Assembly (NCBI GenBank): GCA_023433615.1
Contig: JAEZCJ010000037.1
Location: 1 to 45,971, forward strand
Origin: Bacillota bacterium
GTDB taxonomy: Bacteria; Bacillota; Bacilli; Paenibacillales; Paenibacillaceae
DNA: 45,971 nucleotides
Direction: 5' to 3'
The position numbers were made by a program, and so were the translations under genes. This document shows, one piece after another, positions 16,155-25,050 of the stretch (position 1 is its first letter; each line of letters begins with the position of its first letter). Under the pieces are notes generated by a model. It worked only from the letters and a program-made list of their open reading frames with translations, was not told where the DNA came from and searched no databases.

Positions 16155-17414
16155 ATGGCATTCCAGAAGCCGCCCGGCACGCAGGATATTCTGCCGGGCA
16201 TCGTGGACAAATGGCAATACGCCGAGGCGAAGGCGCGCGACCTGTGCCGCAGATTCAACTACCGCGAGATTCGCACGCCGGTATTCGAATCGACGGACCT
16301 GTTCCAACGCGGCGTCGGCGAGACGACGGACATCGTGGAGAAGGAGATGTATACCTTCACCGATCGAGGCGACCGCAGCATTACGCTGCGGCCGGAAGGG
16401 ACGGCCGGCGTCGTTCGCGCTTATGTCGAGAATAAGCTGTACGGCGAGCCCGATCTGACAAAGCTGTACTATATCGGACCTATGTTCCGCTATGAGCGGC
16501 AGCAGGCGGGCCGATATCGCCAGTTCCACCAGTTCGGCGTCGAAGCGCTCGGCGCCGTCGATCCGGCGCTCGATGCGGAAGTGATCGCGCTCGGTTATAC
16601 GTTCTACCAAGAGGTAGGGCTGAAGGGCGTCCATGTCGAGGTGAATTCCGTGGGCACGCCGGCCGTTCGCGCTGCGTTCCGAGACGAGCTGCTCGCTTTC
16701 CTGTCGCCGATGAAGGACAGCCTATGCAGCGATTGCCAATCGCGCATGGCGCGCAATCCGCTGCGCGTATTGGACTGCAAGAAGGACCAGGACAAATTCG
16801 GTGACGCGCCGTCGATTCTGGACAGCCTCGACGAGGAATGCCAGACGCATTTTGACGCCGTGCTTATGCACTTGAAGGCGCTGAATATTCCGTACGAGGT
16901 TAATCATCGGCTTGTCCGCGGCTTGGATTACTACACGCACACGGCGTTCGAGTACAAGGCAGCCGGCATCGGCGCGATCGACACCATAGGTGCCGGAGGG
17001 CGTTATAACGGTCTGGTGTCCGGTATCGGCGGGCCGGAGCAGCCGGGCGTCGGGCTCGGCATCGGCCTCGAGCGGACGGTACTGCTGCTTGAGAGCCAGC
17101 AGGTCGATCTGGGCGAGCTGAACCGGCTGGACGTCTACCTGGTCGGCTTAGGCGATGCGGCGGAACGGGAAACCGTGCGTCTCTTGCAAGAGCTTCGGCT
17201 CGCAGGCTTATCGGCCGAACGCGATTATGCGGGACGCAAGCTGAAGGCGCAGATGAAGTCGGCGGACCGCTTCCGCGTTCGTTATACCGCCATATTGGGC
17301 GATGACGAGCTGGCGCGTGGCGAGATCGCCCTCAAGGACATGGAGACAGGCGAGCAGCGCTTCGTTCCGATGAATAAGCTCGCTCAGTTGCTAGCTGGCC
17401 GAGAATCTCTATAA
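16155..17414 (+). CDS. hisS: Histidyl-tRNA synthetase
   Basis: 419 residues, class II synthetase charging tRNA-His. It begins AFQKPPGTQDILPG. Motif 2 is FRYERQQAGRYRQFHQFG, the histidine-specific loop is LVRGLDYYTHTAFE, and motif 3 is GLGIGLERTVLLLE. The C-terminal anticodon-binding domain spans about 325-419. The ATG at 16155 has AAGGAGG 9 nt upstream; an in-frame ATG at 16131 lies inside the terminator tail and is rejected. Forms an operon with aspS (33-nt gap) under the T-box. Confidence 0.97.
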   Translation: MAFQKPPGTQDILPGIVDKWQYAEAKARDLCRRFNYREIRTPVFESTDLFQRGVGETTDIVEKEMYTFTDRGDRSITLRPEGTAGVVRAYVENKLYGEPDLTKLYYIGPMFRYERQQAGRYRQFHQFGVEALGAVDPALDAEVIALGYTFYQEVGLKGVHVEVNSVGTPAVRAAFRDELLAFLSPMKDSLCSDCQSRMARNPLRVLDCKKDQDKFGDAPSILDSLDEECQTHFDAVLMHLKALNIPYEVNHRLVRGLDYYTHTAFEYKAAGIGAIDTIGAGGRYNGLVSGIGGPEQPGVGLGIGLERTVLLLESQQVDLGELNRLDVYLVGLGDAAERETVRLLQELRLAGLSAERDYAGRKLKAQMKSADRFRVRYTAILGDDELARGEIALKDMETGEQRFVPMNKLAQLLAGRESL

Positions 17415-17447
17415 ACTATCTTCGAATTCGAAAGGAAGTTGACCAAA

Positions 17448-19250
17448 ATGATGTTAAAAACGCACCAATGCGGCACACTGACAAAAGCGGATGTCGGAAC
17501 GACAGTAACGCTGAACGGCTGGGTACAGCGCCGTCGCGACCTCGGTGGCGTCCTGTTCATCGACCTGCGCGACCGGACCGGCATCGTGCAGATCGTATTC
17601 AATCCGGACTTCTCCGGCGACGCGCTTGCCATCGGCGACCGGGCACGCAACGAATTCGTGCTGGCCGTTAAGGGCGAGGTCGTCGTCCGCGACGAAGAGA
17701 CCGTGAACAAGAACCTAGCGACGGGCGAAATCGAAGTGCGGGTCAAGGAAATCGAGATCATGAACGCGGCGAAGACGCCTCCGTTCCCGATCGAAGACGG
17801 CGTCGAGGTCGATGAATCGCTGCGGCTTAAGTACCGTTACCTGGATCTGCGCAGACCGGAGATGCAGCGTACGCTGCTGCTTCGTTCGAAGGCTGCGAAA
17901 GTATTCCGCGACTTCCTCGACAACGAAGGCTTCGTCGAGGTCGAGACGCCGATCTTGACGAAGAGCACGCCGGAAGGCGCGCGCGATTATCTGGTGCCGA
18001 GCCGGGTTCATCCGGAAGAATTTTTCGCGCTGCCGCAATCGCCGCAAATCTTCAAGCAGCTGCTCATGGTCGGCGGCTTGGAGCGCTATTACCAGATCGC
18101 CCGCTGCTTCCGCGACGAGGAGCTGCGCGCCGACCGTCAGCCGGAATTCACGCAAGTGGACATCGAGACGTCGTTCCTGTCGCAGGATCAGCTGCTGGGC
18201 ATGATGGAGCAGCTCGCTGCGCGTCTGTTCCGCGAGACGATCGGCGTCGAGATCCCGACGCCGTTCCAGCGTATCACGTATGCCGATGCGATGAACAAAT
18301 ACGGCTCCGACAAGCCGGACCTGCGTTTCGGATTCGAGATGGAGGATATTACGGACATCGTAGCCGGCAGCGAAGTGAAGGTATTCGCGACGGTCGCGTC
18401 CACGGGCGGCGTCGTCAAGGCGCTGAACGCGAAAGGCTGCGCAAGCTGGAGCCGCAAGGAATTGGATGACCTGCAGCCGTTCGCGGCGCGCTACGGCGGC
18501 AAAGGCTTGGCGTGGGTGACGGTGAAGGAAGGCGAATGGCGCGGACCGATCGTGAAGTTCTTCAAGCCGGAAGAGATCGCGGCGTTAACGGAGCGTCTCG
18601 CGGTCGAGGAGGGCGACCTGCTGCTGTTCTCCGCGGACAAGAAGAAGGTCGTTGCGGACGTGCTCGGCAACCTTCGCCTCAAGATCGGCCGCGACCTCGG
18701 CTTGATCGACGAGTCGACTTATAAGTTCGCATGGGTAGTAGACTTCCCGCTGCTCGGCTGGGACGAAGAAGCGAAGCGTTATGTGGCGGAGCACCATCCG
18801 TTCACGCGGCCGAACGAGGATGACCTGCCGCTGTTCGATACGGACCCCGGCGCGATTCGCGCGCAAGCCTATGACCTCGTGCTGAACGGCTATGAGGTAG
18901 GCGGCGGCTCGATGCGGATCTACAAGCGAGACGTACAAGAGAAGATGTTCGAAGCGCTCGGCTTCTCCCCGGAGGAGGCGCGCGAGAAGTTCGGCTTCCT
19001 GCTCGAGGCGTTCGAGTACGGCACGCCTCCGCACGGCGGCATCGCCTTCGGCTTCGACCGACTGGTCATGCTGCTGACAGGCCGGACGAACCTGCGCGAG
19101 ACGATCGCATTCCCGAAAACGGCGAACGCGACCGATCTCTTGACCGACGCGCCGTCGCCGGTCGAACAGTCGCAGCTCGAGCAGCTTCATATCCGTACGG
19201 TACCGAAGCCGCAGTCCAAGCCTCCGGTTGCCACGAACGCGCAAGGGTAA
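17448..19250 (+). CDS. aspS: Aspartyl-tRNA synthetase
   Basis: 600 residues, bacterial-type AspRS: N-terminal OB-fold anticodon domain (GWVQRRRDLGGVLFIDLRDRTG), class II core with motif 2 FRDEELRADRQPEFTQVD, an inserted GAD domain (~290-430) and motif 3 GIAFGFDRLVMLLTG. The residue after RRRD is Leu, as in tRNA-Asp-specific enzymes such as that of B. subtilis. Many non-discriminating AspRSs have His there (from memory of the Pseudomonas enzyme). This bears on the Asn specifier of the leader. ATG at 17448 with AAAGGAAG 9 nt upstream. Confidence 0.97.
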   Translation: MMLKTHQCGTLTKADVGTTVTLNGWVQRRRDLGGVLFIDLRDRTGIVQIVFNPDFSGDALAIGDRARNEFVLAVKGEVVVRDEETVNKNLATGEIEVRVKEIEIMNAAKTPPFPIEDGVEVDESLRLKYRYLDLRRPEMQRTLLLRSKAAKVFRDFLDNEGFVEVETPILTKSTPEGARDYLVPSRVHPEEFFALPQSPQIFKQLLMVGGLERYYQIARCFRDEELRADRQPEFTQVDIETSFLSQDQLLGMMEQLAARLFRETIGVEIPTPFQRITYADAMNKYGSDKPDLRFGFEMEDITDIVAGSEVKVFATVASTGGVVKALNAKGCASWSRKELDDLQPFAARYGGKGLAWVTVKEGEWRGPIVKFFKPEEIAALTERLAVEEGDLLLFSADKKKVVADVLGNLRLKIGRDLGLIDESTYKFAWVVDFPLLGWDEEAKRYVAEHHPFTRPNEDDLPLFDTDPGAIRAQAYDLVLNGYEVGGGSMRIYKRDVQEKMFEALGFSPEEAREKFGFLLEAFEYGTPPHGGIAFGFDRLVMLLTGRTNLRETIAFPKTANATDLLTDAPSPVEQSQLEQLHIRTVPKPQSKPPVATNAQG

Positions 19251-19296
19251 TGGCGGCGACAAGCTGAGGCTATCCTTCTGAAGGAGCGATGAGTAA

Positions 19297-20058
19297 ATGC
19301 TGCATCAATTTTCCCGGACGGAGCTGGCTATAGGCCCCGAAGGGCTTGAGGTCATGAGAGGGAGTACGGTTGCCGTGCTCGGCATCGGCGGCGTCGGCGC
19401 AATTGCCGCCGAAGCGCTTGCCCGCACGGGCATCGGCAGGCTGATCCTGATCGATAAAGACGTGGTCGACATTACGAACGTGAACCGGCAGGTGATCGCG
19501 CTGACGACGACGGTCGGCCAGCCGAAGGTCGATCTGATGCACGATCGGATCAAGCAGATCAACCCGGACTGCGACGTCGTCCCGATGAAGATGTTCTACA
19601 CCGAGGAGACGTATGAGAAGCTGTTCGAATACAAGCTGGATTACGTCCTCGATGCATCGGATACGATCGGCTATAAGATTCATCTGATCAAGCAATGCCT
19701 GGCGCGCGAGATCCCGATCATCTCCAGCATGGGTGCCGCGAACAAGATGGACCCGACGAAGTTCCAAGTCGTCGATATCTCGAAGACGCATACGGACCCG
19801 CTGGCCAAGGTGATTCGCACGAAGCTGCGCAAAGACGGCATTAAGAAGGGCGTGAAGGTGGTCTTCTCGACGGAGGATCCCGTCAAGCCGCGCGAGGATG
19901 TCACGCAGCGCATCGTGCCGGAGAACGCGCCGGAGATCCGGAAGGCGCAGCAGCCTCCGGCAAGCAATGCGTTCGTGCCGCCTGTAGCCGGCCTGATCGC
20001 CGTCAGCGTCGTCGTACGCGATCTGCTCGCGGCAGCGAAGGCGCAAGCGCAGGCTTAA
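19297..20058 (+). CDS. tcdA: tRNA threonylcarbamoyladenosine dehydratase
   Basis: 253 residues, E1/ThiF-like fold. Uses ATP to cyclise t6A to ct6A at position 37 of ANN-decoding tRNAs. The nucleotide-binding GIGGVGAIAAEALARTGIG (about 29-47) and the IDKDVVDITNVNRQ stretch are clear. The sequence NVNRQVIA with SSMGAANKMDP identifies the TcdA/YrvM branch rather than MoeB or ThiF. Same position as yrvM behind aspS in B. subtilis. SD AAGGAG about 9 nt before the ATG. A perfect hairpin follows. Confidence 0.93.
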   Translation: MLHQFSRTELAIGPEGLEVMRGSTVAVLGIGGVGAIAAEALARTGIGRLILIDKDVVDITNVNRQVIALTTTVGQPKVDLMHDRIKQINPDCDVVPMKMFYTEETYEKLFEYKLDYVLDASDTIGYKIHLIKQCLAREIPIISSMGAANKMDPTKFQVVDISKTHTDPLAKVIRTKLRKDGIKKGVKVVFSTEDPVKPREDVTQRIVPENAPEIRKAQQPPASNAFVPPVAGLIAVSVVVRDLLAAAKAQAQA

Positions 20059-20100
20059 TAATCGGCGATTGCGAATAGCATATGATATCAGCTCAGTACA

Positions 20101-20140
20101 GAAGCCGCAGATACTCCGCCACGGAGCCTGCGGCTTCGTT
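20101..20140 (+). terminator. Terminator-like hairpin after tcdA
   Basis: Stem GAAGCCGCAG (20101-20110) / CTGCGGCTTC (20128-20137) with inner CTCCG/CGGAG. The U-tract is poor (GTTCGTC), so termination may be partial. Confidence 0.55.
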
Positions 20141-20166
20141 CGTCTATCGACGAAAGGAGATCAGGG

Positions 20167-20871
20167 ATGTATAGAAAAGCAACGCTGTGGATAGGAATCG
20201 TTGCGCTAGGGTTGATGCTGGTCTCTTGCAGCTCGGAGGAGGCCGAACCGGCCGATGAAGAGACTGCGGTTGTCGAGGACAACACCAACACGAATAAAGG
20301 CAGCCTGCCTCCCGCCGAATCCGATTCGGTCAACGATCCATTGCTGCAGGAACCGGATTCGAACGCGGTGCAGGAACCTCAGGTCGACCATCAGGCAGAG
20401 CAGTCGCCTGACGGACGCTATCGCATCGAAACATTCGGCGTCAATGACGCGATTACGGCCGCTGGACTATACCCCGCAGCCGAAATTCGTCTGGTCGACA
20501 CATCTAGCGAAGAGGTGAAGTGGTCAACGCACGGCTATTACAGACAGAGGTTCTTATGGTCGCCCGACAGCCGGTATACCGCCGTCTATGCCGAGTCGCG
20601 CACGCATGGGGAAACTTTCCTCGTCGATGTCGAAGCCATGGACGCGATCCAGCTGCCCAATATGGATGCCGTTATGCCTTATTGGGAGGGCGAGGCGATG
20701 ACCGAGAACGAATATCTTCGGCATGATCCTTACTTTTGGCACGTGAATTGGCTGGATAACGAGCGAATTCAGATCGCCTTCGAGTGGAACGGCAGCGGGG
20801 ATGACCGATATAGCGGGACGTATGAGTACAGCGTATCAGCGCGAGAGTTGTTGGCAGTAGAGTGGGACTAG
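20167..20871 (+). CDS. Lipoprotein with WD40/TolB-like segments, function unknown
   Basis: 234 residues. A signal peptide ends in the lipobox LVSC (Cys21), predicting a lipid-anchored extracytoplasmic protein. Then comes a low-complexity acidic linker rich in Glu, Asp, Asn and Pro (about 23-75). The folded part contains SPDGRYRIETFG and WSPDSRYTAVY, strands of the TolB/WD40 type usual in regulators or periplasmic beta-propellers. Only two such strands are visible, so it is not a complete propeller. No partner is apparent. AAAGGAGA 8 nt upstream of the ATG. It opens the block with no B. subtilis counterpart. Confidence 0.65.
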   Translation: MYRKATLWIGIVALGLMLVSCSSEEAEPADEETAVVEDNTNTNKGSLPPAESDSVNDPLLQEPDSNAVQEPQVDHQAEQSPDGRYRIETFGVNDAITAAGLYPAAEIRLVDTSSEEVKWSTHGYYRQRFLWSPDSRYTAVYAESRTHGETFLVDVEAMDAIQLPNMDAVMPYWEGEAMTENEYLRHDPYFWHVNWLDNERIQIAFEWNGSGDDRYSGTYEYSVSARELLAVEWD

Positions 20872-20902
20872 AGCGCGAGTTAAGAGGGATTACGGAAGGG
20901 GC

Positions 20903-21035
20903 CGTTGCACAGACTGCAACCGAAATGCAGCATAGGCAACTTTACAGCCATTGGCGTTGTATAACCTGCAATGGCCATGCCTTCATATGCCGCGCTAGCC
21001 CTATTTAACCAGAATCCATTGTAGTCTGTGCAACG
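20903..21035. repeat. Inverted-repeat intergenic element with TTGCA-N5-TGCAA dyads
   Basis: CGTTGCACAGACT (20903-20915) is repeated in inverted form at 21023-21035 (AGTCTGTGCAACG). Each arm holds a small dyad, TTGCA-CAGAC-TGCAA (20905-20919) and a one-mismatch copy at 21019-21033. A further GCCATTG/CAATGGC hairpin lies between the arms. A related dyad occurs at 26577-26591. No gene is present in 20872-21198. Confidence 0.5.
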
Positions 21036-21140
21036 ATTACAATGTCTTTAGGCAAACGGAAGGTTACCGCTGCTTTTCATGCAACGGCAAAAGATTGTCC
21101 TATGAAAGACCGCCTGAAGCCTGCAATAGGCCGAAAACCG

Positions 21141-21185
21141 AAAACGGCCGGTCAGGGTTTATAAGCCCTGACCGACCGTTTTTGT
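21141..21185. terminator. Bidirectional terminator between lipoprotein and chemoreceptor genes
   Basis: Strong stem (CGGTCAGGG/CCCTGACCG extended by ACGG/CCGT with one bulge) flanked by A-run and T-run, serving the two convergent genes. Confidence 0.88.
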
Positions 21186-21198
21186 GCAGCATGCTTGA

Positions 21199-22695
21199 TC
21201 ATTCTCCGTTGTTGTTCTTCGTCGTCAGCTGCTTCAGCTCCGAGACGAGCGCGTCCAGCTTGTCGTAGCCGGTCACGATGTCGGTCATGACGCGGTCCTG
21301 CTTCGCCATGCTGGCGCTGACTTCTGCCACTGCGGCCATATTCTGGCTGACGGTAGAGGCGACGCGGTTCATCTCGTACGCGATGGTGGCATACGACTCG
21401 TTCAACCGGCTTGCGGAAGCGGAAGCCTCCTCCGACCGCGATTTGACGGTCTCGGATGTGCCGGCGATCTGATCGATGATCTGTTCGACGCGCTGCGTCG
21501 CGGAATAGCTCGTCGTAGCGGCCGCTTGTCCCAGCCGCACCTGTTCATGGGCTTCGACGATGCGTTCGCGCACGATGCTGAGGATCGACGCGATCTCTTC
21601 CGCCGACTGGCGCGCATTGTCTGCAAGCTTGCGAACCTCGCCCGCAACGACGGCAAAGCCTTTCCCTTGCTCGCCTGCGCGAGCCGCTTCGATGGCGGCG
21701 TTAAGCGACAGCAGATTCGTCTGTTCGGAAATGTCGGTGATCGTGCTGATGATCGAGCTCACCCGCTCGTTCTGTTCGTTGAGCTCTTGCATGACCTTGA
21801 CCGTCGTATCGCTAAGGTTAGCGACGCGTTCGACTTCCTCTGTCAGCGTGTCGATCTCCGACTTGCCTGCCTGCGCCATATCGGCCGTCTCGGCCGCGGC
21901 TTGCCGCAGGTATGCGGAGTCATCGGCCAAGCGATGCACGACGTCTTCCATCGACTGGACGGATTCGGTCACGTTCACGACGGAGGCGCTCTGTTCCCCT
22001 ACGGCAAGCGACATTTCGGAGAACGTGCCCGTCACCTCACGGGTGATCGTGCCGGCGCCGGCAACGCTAGTCTTCTGGCTGTCGCTAAAATCATTCAGCA
22101 CCAATATCGATGTCTTCAGCTTGCTCAGCATGTCTTCCGTCGTTTCCTTCGCCTGCAGAGCTTCTGCCCGTTCGGTCAGCACTTGCTGCTGCAGCCGGCT
22201 GCTGAAACGGGTGGAGAAGATGAGCGCTGCCGAGATAAACGCCAGATACATATAAAGGAATAGCAGCGATTCGTTCGGGAAGATCGCATCGCGGATCTCG
22301 GCATTGCTGAATAGATAGGCGGTCAGGGCAGCGGCGAGTATCGCCGACAGGAGAATCGGCTTGTAATTGTTGTATAGCGTCATAACCGCTATGCAGACAT
22401 AGACGAGAAAATAAGTGCTGACGATCGGTGCAGGGTCGGACACGATCAAGAAGCAGACGAGCGACATCAAGAAAAACGGAACGAGATACATGATGGTCCC
22501 CGTCAGCATTCGACGATAAGCGCATACGGTTACGAACAGGCATACGACGGAGCCGCATATGGCAAGGGTCGTGATCATGGATGCCGGAAGACCTGCCGCG
22601 ATGTCCGCGACGATGCCGAGAGCAAGCATTGCCCAGAGGATGCTGGAGAACAGGCGGTTGCGCCGGTCCAGCACGGTTAGCGATGTAGAATTCAT
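21199..22695 (-). CDS. Methyl-accepting chemotaxis protein without extracytoplasmic sensor
   Basis: 498 residues. The first ~165 form about six tightly packed helices with no sizeable extracytoplasmic loop, so it probably senses from within the membrane or cytoplasm. The rest is the MCP signalling coiled coil, with the invariant hairpin tip TNLLSLNAAIEAARAGEQGKG and VVAGEVRKLA. No HAMP domain is evident. The C-terminus has no CheR-tethering pentapeptide. It follows the acyltransferase gene on the same strand by 63 nt, probably one transcript. The SD GAAGG is about 14 nt before the ATG, which is weak. Confidence 0.88.
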   Translation of the reverse strand: MNSTSLTVLDRRNRLFSSILWAMLALGIVADIAAGLPASMITTLAICGSVVCLFVTVCAYRRMLTGTIMYLVPFFLMSLVCFLIVSDPAPIVSTYFLVYVCIAVMTLYNNYKPILLSAILAAALTAYLFSNAEIRDAIFPNESLLFLYMYLAFISAALIFSTRFSSRLQQQVLTERAEALQAKETTEDMLSKLKTSILVLNDFSDSQKTSVAGAGTITREVTGTFSEMSLAVGEQSASVVNVTESVQSMEDVVHRLADDSAYLRQAAAETADMAQAGKSEIDTLTEEVERVANLSDTTVKVMQELNEQNERVSSIISTITDISEQTNLLSLNAAIEAARAGEQGKGFAVVAGEVRKLADNARQSAEEIASILSIVRERIVEAHEQVRLGQAAATTSYSATQRVEQIIDQIAGTSETVKSRSEEASASASRLNESYATIAYEMNRVASTVSQNMAAVAEVSASMAKQDRVMTDIVTGYDKLDALVSELKQLTTKNNNGE

Positions 22696-22758
22696 GGGAT
22701 GGGATTCGCACCTTCTTCATGGAATAGGCAGCCTGAAGCCCAACCGCACGAATCTCTG

Positions 22759-23316
22759 CTATACGGAAGAGGTCGCGAAGGATGGAGCAGGCTCCGGGAT
22801 GCCGTAGTTGGCGGGATTGGCTGCCATTTCGGAGATGTTAATGACAACAGGCAGCACATAATCCCCTTTGTAGAACGTCTTGGCTCCTACAATCGTGATC
22901 GGTGCGCGGTACGCAATACGCAGCGCGCGGTGAAAAATCGGGTCGAGCAGCGATACGAAATAACGGATCCCCCTTTCTCTTGCGACCAGTACGCCTGACC
23001 ACAGCAATTCACTTACAATCTTTCCCCTATATTCGGGCAGAATGGCGAATTTGTCAATCTCTGCTACTATTGTCGGGTCGAGATTTAAGTCTAATGTCTC
23101 TTGTCTGCCGAGCACGCTGGCGAAAGCGCTCGTATCGGGATCATAGCCGCGGTATTCGGATGTGCCTACGAAGGACCCGTCCGGTCCGATGACAAGGTAG
23201 CGATCGAGGACATCCTCGGAGAATTCGAACGCGTATCCCTTTTCGCGCCATGCGGTCATCCAAATGTAGTGAAAATAGGCGAGTTCTTGTTCGGTTTCGA
23301 CGCGTTTAATCATCAT
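22759..23316 (-). CDS. GNAT-fold acyltransferase, autoinducer-synthase/FeeM-like
   Basis: 185 residues. The central stretch EIDKFAILPEYRGKIVSELLW is a GNAT acyl-CoA-binding motif (R/Q-x-x-G/A region reading YRGKI). It is followed by GIRYFVSLLDPIFHRAL, reminiscent of N-acyl amino acid synthases and LuxI-type enzymes rather than of ribosomal-protein acetyltransferases. Substrate unknown. Two adjacent ATG codons follow AAGGAG. It is first of a two-gene unit with the chemoreceptor, with a 15-bp dyad upstream. Confidence 0.7.
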   Translation of the reverse strand: MMIKRVETEQELAYFHYIWMTAWREKGYAFEFSEDVLDRYLVIGPDGSFVGTSEYRGYDPDTSAFASVLGRQETLDLNLDPTIVAEIDKFAILPEYRGKIVSELLWSGVLVARERGIRYFVSLLDPIFHRALRIAYRAPITIVGAKTFYKGDYVLPVVINISEMAANPANYGIPEPAPSFATSSV

Positions 23317-23355
23317 TCCACTCCTTCTTCCGACTCATATTCAGTCCCTTATTTT

Positions 23356-23370
23356 TACAGGATTGTCCTG
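23356..23370. promoter_or_regulatory. Operator-like dyad between the acyltransferase and rarA
   Basis: Perfect 6+3+6 inverted repeat ACAGGA-TTG-TCCTGT. On the minus strand it lies directly downstream of a TAGAAT -10-like box (23374-23379), where a repressor would block the acyltransferase-chemoreceptor transcript. No -35 element is convincing. The rest of the 220-bp divergent gap shows no gene. Confidence 0.4.
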
Positions 23371-23536
23371 TCATTCTATCAAATGGAAGAGTGTGGAAGC
23401 ACCATTCGAATTTCCTATTTTGCCGTTAGGTCGAAGGACACTTGCTTCCGCATGATTAGACAATGGCTGTCGGATCATGGCGCAAGTGGCGAACGTGTGT
23501 GCGAATATGGTATCATAGGGGCATGAGGTGGTTCGG

Positions 23537-24877
23537 GTGGACTTGTTCTCCTATCAAGAAACGACAACGCCGAAAGCGCGTCTATTGGCCGATCGCATGC
23601 GTCCTCAGACGCTGGCCGATTACATCGGCCAGGACGCTATCATAGGACCGGGCAAGCTGCTGCGCCGGGCAATCGAGGGCGATCAGGTGTCGTCGATTCT
23701 GCTGTACGGCCCTCCAGGCTGCGGCAAGACGACGCTGGCCCATATTATATCGAATCATACGTCCGGCGAGTTCGTCCGGCTGAACGCGGTCGATGCCACG
23801 GTCAAGGACGTCCGCGAAGTGATCGAGCGGGCGAAGAGCACGAAGTCGCTATACGGTCGCAAGACGATCCTGTTCCTTGACGAGGTGCACCGCTTCAATA
23901 CGTCCAGGCAGGATGCGCTGCTGCCGGCGGTCGAGCAGGGCATCATCATCTTCATCGGCGCCACGACGGAGAATCCGTTCCATCATGTGAACGGCGCCTT
24001 GCTGTCCCGTTCGACGCTGTTCCAGTTGGAGCCGCTGCAGAAGGAGCATTCGCTCGAGGCCATGCGTCGCGCGCTGGCCGATTCCGAACGCGGGCTGGGC
24101 TTCATGAAGCTGGAGGTGGACGAGGAGGCGCTCGCGCACATCGCCTACATGGCAAGCGGCGACATTCGGCGCGCGCTGAACGCGCTCGAGTTGGCCGCCG
24201 TGACGACCGGCTCTCGGCCGGACGGCACCGTGCATATTTCGCTGGAAGTCGCGGAGGAATCGATCCGCAAGCCGACGGTTCGCGCGGACGAATCCACGCA
24301 GTACGACGTGCTGTCCGCCTTCCATAAGAGCGTCCGCGGCTCCAGCGATGCGGCATTGTTCTGGTTCCTCTATGCTGTCGAGAAGCTGGGCATGGACCCC
24401 ATGACGTTCCTGAGGCGCTTGATCGTCGCATGCAGCGAGGACATCGGCCTTGCGAATCCGCAGGCGATGGTGCAGGCGGTGACCGCGATGGACGCCTATC
24501 ATAAGATCGGCTGGCCGGAGGCGAAGTACAATATCGCGCAGGCGATCCTGTTCGCGGTGGAGAGCCCCAAGTCGAATCATACGACAGCCGCCATCGCTCG
24601 GGTCATGGACGCGATCGGCAGTACGGGCACGATGGAGGTGCCCCTGCACCTGCGCGACGGACACTACAGCGGATCCGTGCAGCTCGGACATACCGGCTAC
24701 CGTTATCCGCATGATTATCCCGGCCACTACGTCGAACAGCAGTACCTGCCCGATAAGCTCGACGGACGCCATTTCTATGAAGCAAGCGGGCAAGGAATGG
24801 AGGATAAGATCCGTCAGAATCAAGCGATTAGACGCAAAAAGGCGGGAAGCGCGAGGGAATCGGGCAAAAAGGTATAA
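23537..24877 (+). CDS. rarA: AAA+ ATPase RarA/MgsA (replication-associated recombination protein A)
   Basis: 446 residues. Clamp-loader-like ATPase that works at stalled forks with SSB. Walker A GPPGCGKTT, Walker B LFLDEVHRF, sensor-1 GATTENP and the arginine-finger region SRSTLF are all present. The C-terminal tetramerisation domain with KYNIAQAILFAVESPKSN and YPHDYPGHYVEQQYLP is characteristic. GTG at 23537 is favoured (AGGTGG 5 nt upstream); GTG at 23528 overlaps that SD. Ortholog of yrvN. Confidence 0.95.
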   Translation: MDLFSYQETTTPKARLLADRMRPQTLADYIGQDAIIGPGKLLRRAIEGDQVSSILLYGPPGCGKTTLAHIISNHTSGEFVRLNAVDATVKDVREVIERAKSTKSLYGRKTILFLDEVHRFNTSRQDALLPAVEQGIIIFIGATTENPFHHVNGALLSRSTLFQLEPLQKEHSLEAMRRALADSERGLGFMKLEVDEEALAHIAYMASGDIRRALNALELAAVTTGSRPDGTVHISLEVAEESIRKPTVRADESTQYDVLSAFHKSVRGSSDAALFWFLYAVEKLGMDPMTFLRRLIVACSEDIGLANPQAMVQAVTAMDAYHKIGWPEAKYNIAQAILFAVESPKSNHTTAAIARVMDAIGSTGTMEVPLHLRDGHYSGSVQLGHTGYRYPHDYPGHYVEQQYLPDKLDGRHFYEASGQGMEDKIRQNQAIRRKKAGSARESGKKV

Positions 24878-25009
24878 GCGGGGCAGGAAAAGGTTCATAT
24901 TAGTCAACCTATGGCGAATAAACATTACTACAGCCGATATTCGGGGATTTGACGTAGATGGCGCTTATGGAATAAGCTTATTATAAACTTTATTTATAAT
25001 TTTCAACTT

Positions 25010-25050
25010 GGAGGAGGTGTACCTGTCTCCATGAAAGCCCGCTTGGCGGG
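25010..25050 (+). promoter_or_regulatory. Possible leader hairpins ahead of the CNNM transporter gene
   Basis: A very strong SD (GGAGGAGGT 25010-25018) is folded into a hairpin: GGAG-g-AGGT / ACCT-gt-CTCC (25010-25018 with 25021-25030). A second hairpin CCCGC-TTG-GCGGG (25038-25050) precedes the SD of the transporter gene. Upstream AT-rich dyads (24971-24982; 24981-24999) surround a TATAAT at 24995-25000. Candidate translational or attenuation control; no known class recognised. Confidence 0.35.

Noticed and set aside
20872..21198. Possible CRISPR or tRNA in the gap with inverted repeats
   Set aside because: Only one inverted pair and no regular spacer array; no cloverleaf could be formed.
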